Origin: Adenophora triphylla var. japonica
Taxonomy: Eukaryota; Streptophyta; Magnoliopsida; Asterales; Campanulaceae
DNA length: 64,000 nt
Direction of reading: 5' to 3'
Assembly: GCA_022495995.1 (NCBI GenBank)
Contig: JAFEMH010002550.1
Location: 186,001-250,000 of the forward strand
Shown here: piece after piece, positions 22,637 to 31,167 of the stretch
Position numbering within the stretch: position 1 is the stretch's first letter
How the letters are laid out: each line of letters opens with the position of its first letter
The notes under the pieces: generated by a model
What the model was told of the DNA's origin: nothing
What the model saw: only the letters and a program-made list of their open reading frames with translations
The model's database searches: none
Made by a program: the position numbers and the translations under genes

Positions 22637-23449
22637 AGTCGCTCTGCCTCAGCCCTCGAAGAAGTAGTATCCACAGACCTCCTCGAAGACATTGGCTCGA
22701 AAGCCGCCGCACTCCGCGAAGACTCGCAAGACATCTTCCTCAGGAGCTTCTTCGTAAAAGTCCTTAACCCCCTATACCGGTGGGTGAGCACGTCGATGGT
22801 CCGCCCCGAGACCTGTACAACAAACAACAAAAGAAATGCTCAGCAAAAGAGATACAAAAAAATACTCGACAAAAGAGAAATACAAAACAAAATGCCAAGA
22901 TGGAAAAGAGTAAACAAACTCACCACAGCATATGGGTCAACCCGATAGGTGGTAGGAGCCTGCTCGGGGATGGGCACCGATACCCTCCTCGAATCCCCAC
23001 GAACGTAAGTAAAGTCCGGCCCAGGCACCAGGACATCCGGAGGACGCAACGAGCCAGTCCTCTCCTCCTTCGCCAACACCTGCGTCTTCCTCAACTTCCG
23101 CCTGACAAAAGACGCATACTCCTTGCCCTCCAAGATGAACTCCTCGGCGCTCACGCCGGCCCGGTACCTCTCGAACTCCAACACGTCCATATCAACAGGA
23201 CTCATCATACGGAGTGGCGGATCCCTCGGAGCCATATGGGGAATATCGGCACCATGCTGCCAGAAGACTCTCTCTCCCAGATACATCGAGTCACGGGTAA
23301 GGCCCGTAGAAGCTTCCTCTGCCGCGTCACCCAGAGGGCACCCTCCATCTCATCCTCGCCATACCGAGTCCAAGGGTACAGCTGACACCCCTCCGGGCTG
23401 TCCCTCTTCAAGAATCGCTGCACATCCTCATATGTGACAGTGATCCTCC
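22637..23449 (-). pseudogene. Second PMD gene, 3' part (C-terminal exons), truncated by element B
   Basis: The minus strand encodes the later part of a PMD protein: YPWTRYGEDEMEGALWVTRQ, then the YRAGVSAEEF segment, then VSGRTIDVLTHRYRG. Each has a counterpart in the PMD gene of element A (for example YPWGRYPEILLGDAIEATRQ). An intron is seen at 22,813-22,923 (GTGAGT...TACAG), at the position of intron two of the other gene. The final exon is cut at 22,637 by the LTR of element B. The frame changes near 23,205-23,290. The other half of this gene is at 28,278-29,240, beyond the CACTA insertion. Confidence 0.8.
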
Positions 23450-23900
23450 CACTACAAAAAATAACCCCTTTTATGACGGTCGACGGACCGTAGCAAAAAA
23501 CTCAAAAACCGACACAAAAGGTATTTGTGACGGTTTTGTGACGGTTTATTGTCCGACTTAATTGCGTGGGTCACAAATACTTTGTGTCGGGTGGTAAACC
23601 GTCATAATTGTTTTTTGTGACGGTCTTTGTTACGGTTCAGAAACAATGAAAAGAAACTGTGTCAAATGCTTAAAAGTTATGTTACGCTTTTTTGTGAAGG
23701 TTATAACCGTCACAATTGATATATTTATTACGGTTATTTACACGTCACCTCAGATAATTGTGTGCGACATATTTGTTTGTGACCGTATTTGAACCGTAAC
23801 ATATATTTTTATGTGTCAGTTTGTTTACCATAATAATAAAACAGTGCTGATATTTTTTTTAATATTTGTTACGGTTTAAACCATAATATATATATAATAG
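23450..23900. repeat. Left subterminal repeats of CACTA 1 (right counterpart 27,990-28,277)
   Basis: Repeats such as TGTGACGGTTTTGTGACGGT, TTACGGTT and AACCGTCA occur in both orientations near 23,470-23,900. The opposite end has matching ones such as TTGTTACGGTC, AAAACCGTAATAAATA and GGACCGTAACAAATAAA. In CACTA elements such arrays are the transposase-binding sites. Confidence 0.85.
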
Positions 23901-24305
23901 TTTCTAAAATGGTGGTATATTTTTACTAAATCACAATTTCTAGAAAATATGTATATGAAAAAGAGAACTTTTCCATTCCAAAATCAACAATACCACAATA
24001 ATCCCAAAGTGTTTAATATCCAAAAGAAATAATTCCATAATACTAAACATGTGCTAAATATATAACATTGTCCAAAAGCCATTATAGCCATAGAGCCATG
24101 TCAAAAGATAAACTCTAAAGTCACTAGCAGTGAAACTGTTGAAGATGTATCCTTTGCCAAAAAGTAGAATCTTTCTGCCACGAATACTCCTATAAATAAA
24201 ATATATAACACAAATATTTAGTATATATATATATATATATATATGCATGCATATGTAAAAGTAAAATTATGCTAAGGAAATTAAAAGCAATAAAAAAAAT
24301 ATTTA

Positions 24306-24415
24306 CTACCTCCGTTCGAAATAAATGTCACATTCCATAATTTAAAACGTGCCATTCATATTGGGAAGACTAAAAATAAAGGAAAAGTGTGACATTTATT
24401 ATGGGACGAATTGAG
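24306..24415. mobile_element. Stowaway-like MITE, 110 bp, inside CACTA 1
   Basis: The ends CTACCTCCGTTCG and CGAATTGAG with nearby inverted copies of AAATGTCACA fit Stowaway (Tc1/mariner-type) miniature elements. A TA dinucleotide flanks both sides (24,304-24,305 and 24,416-24,417). Confidence 0.75.
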
Positions 24416-24902
24416 TATTAGTTGATTCATATATATGAAACAATAAAAAATAATTATAAACTAACTACACTTACCTGATGACACAAAACACACTAAAGCA
24501 CTAGCTAGACATTCCATCAAGCCCATCTTCTGTACCACCAGATGTTGAAGGATTCACCTATATATATGAATCAAAAACTATGAAATCACAGAAAATAGAA
24601 AATGAGAGATGACATAAAGATGCTCACAACATCACTTGTGAGTAAATGAAACAAGGTATATAATAAGCAAGAGAATGAGAGATGACATAAAGATGCTCAT
24701 AATCAAAAACTAAACCAGTCAGAGAAACTAATATGCAGATAATAAGCAAGAGATTCTACATGTTAGTCTTAACCCAAGAAAACAATCAATACATTCAAAG
24801 GAAAGGTTATGGAAAAACTATACGATACTCAAATGACAGGCTAAACTGAAACAAGATGAGATAATATGGAAGCACTTGAACGTGAAAGACTTTTCTTACA
24901 CT

Positions 24903-25590
24903 ATCTAAATTCCGTATGTCCACCACTGCTCCATCTGGGTCAATAAGAGCCCGCACAACAGGACTCAATGCAAGAGCCAAAGCATTTCTTGCTTTATCGT
25001 ACGGCTGCACGTTATGACAGATTTTCACCTTTTTCAAAAGACGAAATAGATTATTGTAGCAACCAAAGAAAACATGTAGACCCATTTCAATGTGGTTTCC
25101 ACGTTTATCGACGAACGAACCCACTTTTCCACCTATAAAAGTCCTTGACTCATATATATCCACCTGTTGCAAATCAACAATGTGTATCAAAAAGTTTCAC
25201 TGTTGCAACATCCGTAAACTACTGAAATAGAAGACGCATCAAAGAGTTTTGTGTGTGTGTGTGAGAGAAAGAGTGTATCTTTGCAGAGTTTGTGCATTAT
25301 ATGTGAACTATAAGAGTTGGCCATTCCAATTTCAATCGTTACAAAAGATGTCAACATAAAGGATTCTGTCAAGGAAGATAATTCGGGGATGATAACCGAA
25401 ACGTAATGAGGAGACTATTAAAATATATCTGTTGCAAGAAGAAGAAAAATGTTGTTTGAACCTCATGGCCTTTATCCAAAAGCTCCACAAAGGCGTCGAC
25501 ATGCCCGCAAGCCCAGGCTCCTATAATAGCTACTTTCAACTTTGGCCCCCTATAGTGCTCCGGTTCAGAGGAAATAATCCTTTCTGAGCC
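24903..25590 (-). pseudogene. ZDS: Captured fragment of zeta-carotene desaturase (ZDS), three exons with introns
   Basis: ZDS converts zeta-carotene to lycopene in plastids. Three exons on the minus strand match it closely. Exon one (to about 25,462) encodes [14 protein letters not shown] and [10 protein letters not shown]. Exon two (25,163 down to about 25,025) encodes [20 protein letters not shown] and [14 protein letters not shown]. Exon three (to 24,903) encodes [19 protein letters not shown] and DPDG. Splice signals remain: GAG|GTTCAAAC, CAG|GTGGAT and AGT|GTAAGAAAAG. Between exons two and three an exon of about 50 residues is missing; only a 24-base GTGAAA...GTGCAG stub is left. The FAD-binding glycine motif is damaged (GAWACG where GAGLAG is usual). 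It cannot make enzyme. Retained introns show capture as DNA. Confidence 0.92.
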
Positions 25591-26876
25591 GGGAAGTTAA
25601 CCAATATTTTAGTAATGTAACGTAAAGAAACTTCAATTAATACTATCATACCCAAAAAGAACAAAATCAATGGCCATAGCAATCGGTCTTTATTCGTCAT
25701 GCAGACAATTGCATAACTAAGTTGATTCGATAAATAAACTCACAGAATCTGGAATAAAGTTTAATATTGTTACTGGAATGGGAATAACGAAATCATTTGT
25801 ATGTGATGAAACCATGAGATCTCTAAACCATATATCTAGCTCATACCGTTATAGAATGACTAACACCTCAACGAATTATCTTGAAAATGAAGAAGTAGAG
25901 GAAAGTACGAACCATAAGTTACATCTATCTAGTATAACTAATAAGAAGGTGAACATAACAACGAAATTATCAAAGGGAGGCAAAAGCAAAATTGTATAGC
26001 CTCATATTCTCACTGTTTCTCTTCCGCAACTTATAGTCTTATGCATGCCAAATAACTTAGTCTAGATGGGGCTTTATGAACAAGAATCATACCTATTTCA
26101 AACTTAACAAAGAAAATATTTTTCAAAGCCTCTAGCCAACATAAATGATAACTAATTTCGAAATGGGATATAAATTTTCCAACTTCTTAATGAACCACTA
26201 AAATTTGGGGAGAGCAGGACTCGAGCGTTGCCTAAGTATGTACCGTGTCAAACAAGTTAAGAGCTACGCATACCATCACAATAGTGAATGGAGAGTTTTC
26301 TTGTCAATAAGAAACACAATCATTGTTATTGGATTGTTAAACATAGTTAGCTTACCCTACATAGTTCGAGATAGTGGACCGGTTGACCACATTGACGAGA
26401 AACAAAAAAAAACAAGTGGGAGAATTCACTCAATGCCGAACATTGTATCATCCCCCATCAGCACAAACTTAGAAACTTAAACACATTAATTAAGTACCCT
26501 TTCCTTGCCAAGACTAAGAGCACTTGCATCAATTCATAAACAAGAACATCAGAATATGTTTGGCAACCCAATACCAAATCATGAAAATGGAATTAGAAAA
26601 GTAATTTTTGTTTAATGGAATTCATCTTATTCTACGAAGTCCAATACCAAGGCTCGGAATTGAGGTTGCAAACTGAATTTTAGTGAAAGTACTATACGAA
26701 TGAGGCTCCATTTCAATTCCAAGGTATGAACCAAAGTTTCCCAAGAATAGGAAAACTCTTTAGAAAAAAAAAACAATATCACAATTCACACATACTAAGT
26801 GCTATGTGAATACCCAACAATTCCAATTTCTTTCCACGCTATTTAAACTACTACGAAGAAGAAATGAAATTTAGCA

Positions 26877-27900
26877 TTAATTCATGAACTTAAGTAAAAC
26901 AAAATAATCGAATATGGGTATACCATTAGTGCTCATATCAGAGACATTTCTATCCAAATCGGCCCGAATACTCGACCTCTGAGACTTCAATTGAGTCGAC
27001 GGACGGCAGCACGGCAAGAATACGGCCAAATCAGCTCGGAATAAACTCCGGGTACCACACAGTGAAAGCTCAGCTTGACAATTCATCGAACACCTAATCT
27101 GCAATCGACATGTCACGCAGAGATGACCAAAACCACCACTCCCGCCCCCAGTACTCATGTATCTATCACTTCAAATCACAAAACCCCCATCAAACGCACA
27201 GAGTTAAAGTATATTTCAGACACATAAGTGAAATTGTGATTATTATAGATGGAATCGAGAGAACCAATATTTACTTTACCTGAAACATAAGTGAAATTGT
27301 GATTATTATAGATGGAATCGAGAGAACCAATATTTACTTTACCTGGAACGAGAGAACCAATATTTCAACCTCAATTTTTGCAACACAGACTAAGATGGCT
27401 TCAATCTGTAGATGAAATTGATGATCCGAAATGAGAGATATCGTAAGAGAGATTACATTACAGAGAAAATATATCCTCAATGACACACGAATTGAATTAT
27501 ATTCTTATCATAATTGAAAAAATATTGAATTAACAGATGATGATATTGAAACCTGTTCCGGAGATCTAGACGATCGTCGCCTGCGGGTCGCGGCTTCAAC
27601 TATCGTGGAGAAGAAAAGATTAAATTAGATAAATACATAGATTATAGAAATTGTAGTTGAGGTAGAATTAGAGAGAGCAATGGTTACCTTTTCAGCGGCG
27701 GATTACGGTTTTGAGACGGGAAAGAGCGATTCCAATTTCTCTAGGGCTTCCAATCAGAGCGCCAGAAGAACTAGGAATAGGCGTCCGTTTGGCTCTGGCA
27801 GAGCAAGGACTCGACAGAGAGATGGATGACAAGGACTCGAAAGAGAGATGACTGAGAAAATGGAGTCCCGGGCTTTAGGGTTTCTACGAAATTTTGGGAG
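26877..27900 (-). pseudogene. Second captured host-gene-like segment in CACTA 1 (5' part), unidentified
   Basis: Reading the minus strand from 27,900, the sequence looks like a plant gene start. It begins AAACCCTAAAGCCC, has a GC-richer pyrimidine-rich leader, and runs to a good donor CTGAAAAG|GTAACC near 27,690. A GC-rich block then ends GGAACAG|GTTTCAATA near 27,553. An open frame 26,877-27,158 (93 codons, starting MSTGGGSGGFGHLCVTC) lies further on. I do not recognise the product. It could be the true first exons of the captured ZDS copy or of another gene. Confidence 0.4.
27222..27347. repeat. 63-bp tandem duplication in CACTA 1
   Basis: The segment starting ACATAAGTGAAATTGTG at 27,222 is repeated almost exactly at 27,285. 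A further short piece, ACGAGAGAACCAATATTT, follows directly. Confidence 0.9.
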
Positions 27901-28277
27901 GGAAGTGGTGGAGGGAAGCGGTCCTGGCGTGGAGGGAATTTTGGGAAAAATTGTTTATTTGAAGTAATTAATGAAAACGAAAGAAGTAAATATTTTTATT
28001 AAAACAATTGTTACGGTCTTTAAAACCGTAATAAATAATTGTTACGGTCTTAAAACTAATGTAAATGGAAAATAAAAATTGCTCGTTAAAAATTTTTGTT
28101 ACGTTTTAGAAAAGACCGACATAAAAACATTTATTTACCCCGGTTTGTAGAAAACCGTAGTAGAATTTTTTTTATTTCTTACGGTCTTAAAAACCGTAAT
28201 AAATACAAGTCTATTTGTGTCGGTTCGACGGACCGTAACAAATAAAGTGTGATAAAAGACCCCTTTTTTTGTAGTGT

Positions 28278-29240
28278 CCCCCGACTCGTCCTCTTCTTCC
28301 TCAAAGAGCGAGTCTAGCACAACATGGCGGGATACCCAAACATGGCCTCGTCCTGCCAATCCCACGGCTGGCACCGGAAGATCTCGTAGCACCACGCCTG
28401 CCACCAAAAATCAATTAATGCTCAGAAAAAAAAAGAAAAAGAAAAAGGAGAAGCGATGAAGTGATAAACTAAAAAAGCATGTAAACTTATACCTCCAGTG
28501 CAAAGTCGAAGCACCCCTAGGGAGTTGACCGCGCCCCGGCTAAATATGTCCAAGGCAAAGTAGAGCTCGGCCAAGCTCGCCTCTCTCAAAGTAATATCAA
28601 AAACCCACTCCAAATCCACCATACTCTCGAGCAGAGGGAAAAGAGCAGTAGAGGTGTGATTCGATAACAAAGTCTCGGAAAGGGCAAACCACTGAAATGA
28701 GAGCGCCGGCTGCTCCCCTGACACTACTCCAGTATCCCGGCTATACTCCCTGATGTTGACAGTAATCTTTGCCTCCACATCGTGGTACACCATACCCAAG
28801 CCCTTACGAAGCCAAGGCACAAAGCCCAGCAGCTCGGTCATCAGCTCATCGGACATCCGGTCTCGCTATTTCACTAACTCCCCCTTGAAGGAAAGCCGGT
28901 GATGGCCGCAAAATCCGTGGGAGTCACCGTCGTCTCCCCCCAACTGAAGTGGAAGGTGTGCGTGGTATCCCACCAATACTCAGACAAGGCCAGAAAGACA
29001 CCTTTTTTCTTCTGAGTCTCCGTCATCCCGACCATGTTCTCTACGAACACATTCAGCCCAGAAGCAATGACTAGCCTCCGAGGGCTAGGTCTCCCATCCC
29101 GGGAAATGTCAGGCATGTTCCTCCATACCTCAACCACGGCCTCAAGGACCCCGTGATTTCATCTTTTTCGCCTTCCCACCCAGACGAATGCACCTCATCT
29201 TGCAGGTAAACACGCCGAACCTCTGCCCGAATACACCTAG
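28278..29240 (-). pseudogene. Second PMD gene, 5' part (N-terminal exons), interrupted by CACTA 1
   Basis: The minus strand encodes EVWRNMPDISRDGRPSPRRL, YWWDTTHTFHFSWGETTVTP and SLAELYFALDIFSRG, parallel to the PMD gene of element A. The exon 28,493 to about 29,140 is followed by intron 28,398-28,492 (GTATAAG...GGCAG) and the exon starting at 28,397 (WCYEIFRCQPWDWQ). The intron is at the same place as intron one of the other PMD gene. Breaks include a TAG near 28,870, where the other copy has tryptophan (VTWRDH), and frame changes near 28,890 and 28,520. The gene probably belongs to a lost Tat-type element whose pol would have lain to the left; that is inference. Confidence 0.8.
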
Positions 29241-29302
29241 CCAACCCGAGGCACGCCGAACCTCTGCCTGAATATACATAGCCATCCCGAGGCACACCGA
29301 AC
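29211..29302. repeat. 41-bp tandem repeat, about 2.2 units
   Basis: CACGCCGAACCTCTGCC begins at 29,211 and again at 29,252, and a decayed CACACCGAAC follows at 29,293. It lies just upstream of the second PMD gene. Confidence 0.85.
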
Positions 29303-29376
29303 ATGCATTATGTGACATATAATTGTTATGCTTTGATTAATTCTATAAATTGTATTTGACACTAATGTGCAGCACA

Positions 29377-29763
29377 ATGCCGCCTCGTAGAAGACAAAAT
29401 GAAGATGTTTTGGACTTCTTGAAATTGAAACCCAAAGAGTTTTCAGGTTCAACTGATAGTGTGGTTGAATATTGGAGAGTATGGAAAAGATATTTGATCT
29501 CATGACATGTAATGAAGCACAAAAGGTGAAGTTTGGCGGGCATATGCTCGTAGGAGAAGCTGGTCAATGGTGGAAACTAACCAAGAGGGTTAACCCTGGA
29601 ATAGTGGCTGAATGAAGGACTTGGCAGATGTTTCTTGAATTGTTTTACAAGAAGTATTTCCCAACTTGTGTACGAGCACATAAACAGAGAGAGTTTCTTG
29701 AGCTTGAGCAACGAAGGATTACAGTTGCACAATATGAAGCAATGTTTATTTAGTTATCACGAC
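29377..29763 (+). pseudogene. Chromovirus-type gag, 5' half, split by element C
   Basis: The ATG at 29,377 (MPPRRRQNEDVLDFLKLKP) opens a gag frame with EFSGSTDSVVEYW, a GEAGQWWKL segment and FLELEQRRITVAQYEAMF. One frame change near 29,480 and two in-frame stops (near 29,613 and 29,750) break it. At 29,763 the frame is cut by element C. Deleting C and one ACGAC copy joins the arginine codon to the 3' half at 42,594, giving the expected RHLPALVED phrase. Confidence 0.85.
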
Positions 29764-30522
29764 TGATGATGCCAAAATCGTCAAAACAGCCCAAATCCAA
29801 GCGATGATTGCTCCGGTGATTGCAAGGCCTGAAAATAAGAGAAAACACGTAAACTAAGCCGGGGCGGATCCGGCTAAAGGCCCTCCGGCGTGAGAGTAAG
29901 TTCACGGTTTGTATATGAGAAAACGAATTGACAGAGTTTCCCCAATGTAAAAAGTAACGTACCGAATAATGAGCCATGGGGCTTGTATTTATAGGGATGT
30001 ATTGATAGAATCCATGTTGGAGTAAACTTGTAAAGAGATAAGATATAATCCTAAGAGAATTATATCTGTTAAGGAGTCCTTGTTTGACTTTGAAGTGGTG
30101 CTGTTGGTTACAATCCTGATTAAATCATGAATGTATAATCCTTGCTGTACAAGGACTGTATAATATGCTACTCGGAACGTCGAGGAACACGAATGTTCTA
30201 CCTCGGCCTTGTCAAATAGACCGAGGTAAATCATCCTGCTTCCTCGTCATTTGGATATTGGTCGGCATGTATATATGCCGGGGTAAATGATTTTGTTTCC
30301 TCGTCACAGCGATGAAATGCCGAGGTAAGAACTTTTCTCTCCTCGTCACTTGCGACATGACGGCCCAAGCATGGTGACATAAGGCCGAGATAAACGTTCC
30401 TCGTCATACGAGGAAGACCTTACTCGGCCCTGATACTTGGTTATTTAGATAATATTCATGGCCCAATCCAATTAGGCCCAGCTCGAGCAAGCCCATATGC
30501 GTATCTCAGTTTATACCGTTCA
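29764..30522 (-). repeat. 3' LTR of element C (left copy), 759 bp
   Basis: Runs from TGATGATGCC to CCGTTCA on the plus strand. A minus-strand TATA box (TATAAATA, plus-strand bases 29,986-29,993) marks the promoter position. Between about 30,215 and 30,420 the phrase CCGAGGTAA...TCCTCGTCA occurs three to four times with variations, a decayed internal repeat. Confidence 0.95.
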
Positions 30523-30542
30523 GTGGCCCCCGACTTTCTAGC
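30523..30542 (-). other. Polypurine tract of element C
   Basis: On the minus strand the bases before the 3' LTR read GAAAGTCGGGGGCCAC, purine-rich with a G run, at the position where plus-strand priming occurs. Confidence 0.6.
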
Positions 30543-30755
30543 TCGGCTTAAGTCGAGTAGAAAGTCTCCTCGTCCTCGGCTATGGGATACGAACAGGTTC
30601 ACCACGTGTCCTCGGTGCTGTTTCCTGTAACTGACGGTTGCCATTCTGGGGCCCCCCAGTCTTGTCACGCCTCGAAAACTGTTTTGTGCATTTAATTCTT
30701 GGGGCGCCTTACCCGTTTTTCCTCTTTACCCATGGGTTTGACCCGATTAAGGGGT

Positions 30756-31167
30756 TATAAAAAGCTAAAACCCTTTCATTTCATTCTTTACGAACCCCAG
30801 TTACTCGAGAGCAAAGGCAAGAGAGATCTCCGGCGAACACAGCGTTCATCGTTTCCAGATTCCGGCGAACACTATCTTTCCGGCGACGTTGCTTTTTGTT
30901 GTGATTCCATTCATTTCTTCACACTCAGGTATGAAATTCTTTCCCCTTTCTGCATTTCGCTTTTGATTTCAAGCTTTCTAGGGTGTTTTGGAAAGAATTT
31001 TGAATATGTCAAGAAACACGAACCGCCATTGTTGAAGAATAGAACTTTTCTTCATGGTTTCATGTTTTAAACTTTCAAAACTTTCAAACTTTAATTTTCT
31101 TTTGGGTCTTGTTGAACACTTTTGAATATTGAACGAACTCCCCCCTTTAATCTTTGATTCCCCTTAG
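30756..31167 (+). promoter_or_regulatory. Antisense promoter (TATAAAAA at 30,756-30,763) and spliced leader of the antisense gene of element C
   Basis: A TATA box TATAAAAA lies at 30,756-30,763. A leader intron is predicted at 30,929-31,167: donor CTCAG|GTATGA, acceptor CCCTTAG directly before the ATG at 31,168. Transcription would run opposite to gag-pol, from inside the element, between the 3' LTR and the antisense gene. The TATA box and splice sites are seen; use of them is inferred. Confidence 0.55.

Larger units (their letters stand above)
23450..28277. mobile_element. CACTA transposon 1, 4828 bp, non-autonomous, with captured gene pieces
   Basis: The ends are CACTACAAAAAA at 23,450 and TTTTTTTGTAGTG ending at 28,277, the inverted termini of CACTA (En/Spm) elements. 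The flanking triplet TCC occurs on both sides (23,447-23,449 and 28,278-28,280), the expected 3-bp duplication. Removing the element and one TCC rejoins the PMD exon. The subterminal zones hold many ACGGT/ACCGT repeats. No transposase is recognised, so mobility would depend on an enzyme from elsewhere. The interior carries exons of zeta-carotene desaturase, a second gene-like segment and a Stowaway insertion. Confidence 0.93.

Noticed and set aside
24807..25190. Functional zeta-carotene desaturase gene
   Set aside because: Only three exons remain, an inner exon is deleted, the FAD-binding motif is changed, and the whole lies in a CACTA element.
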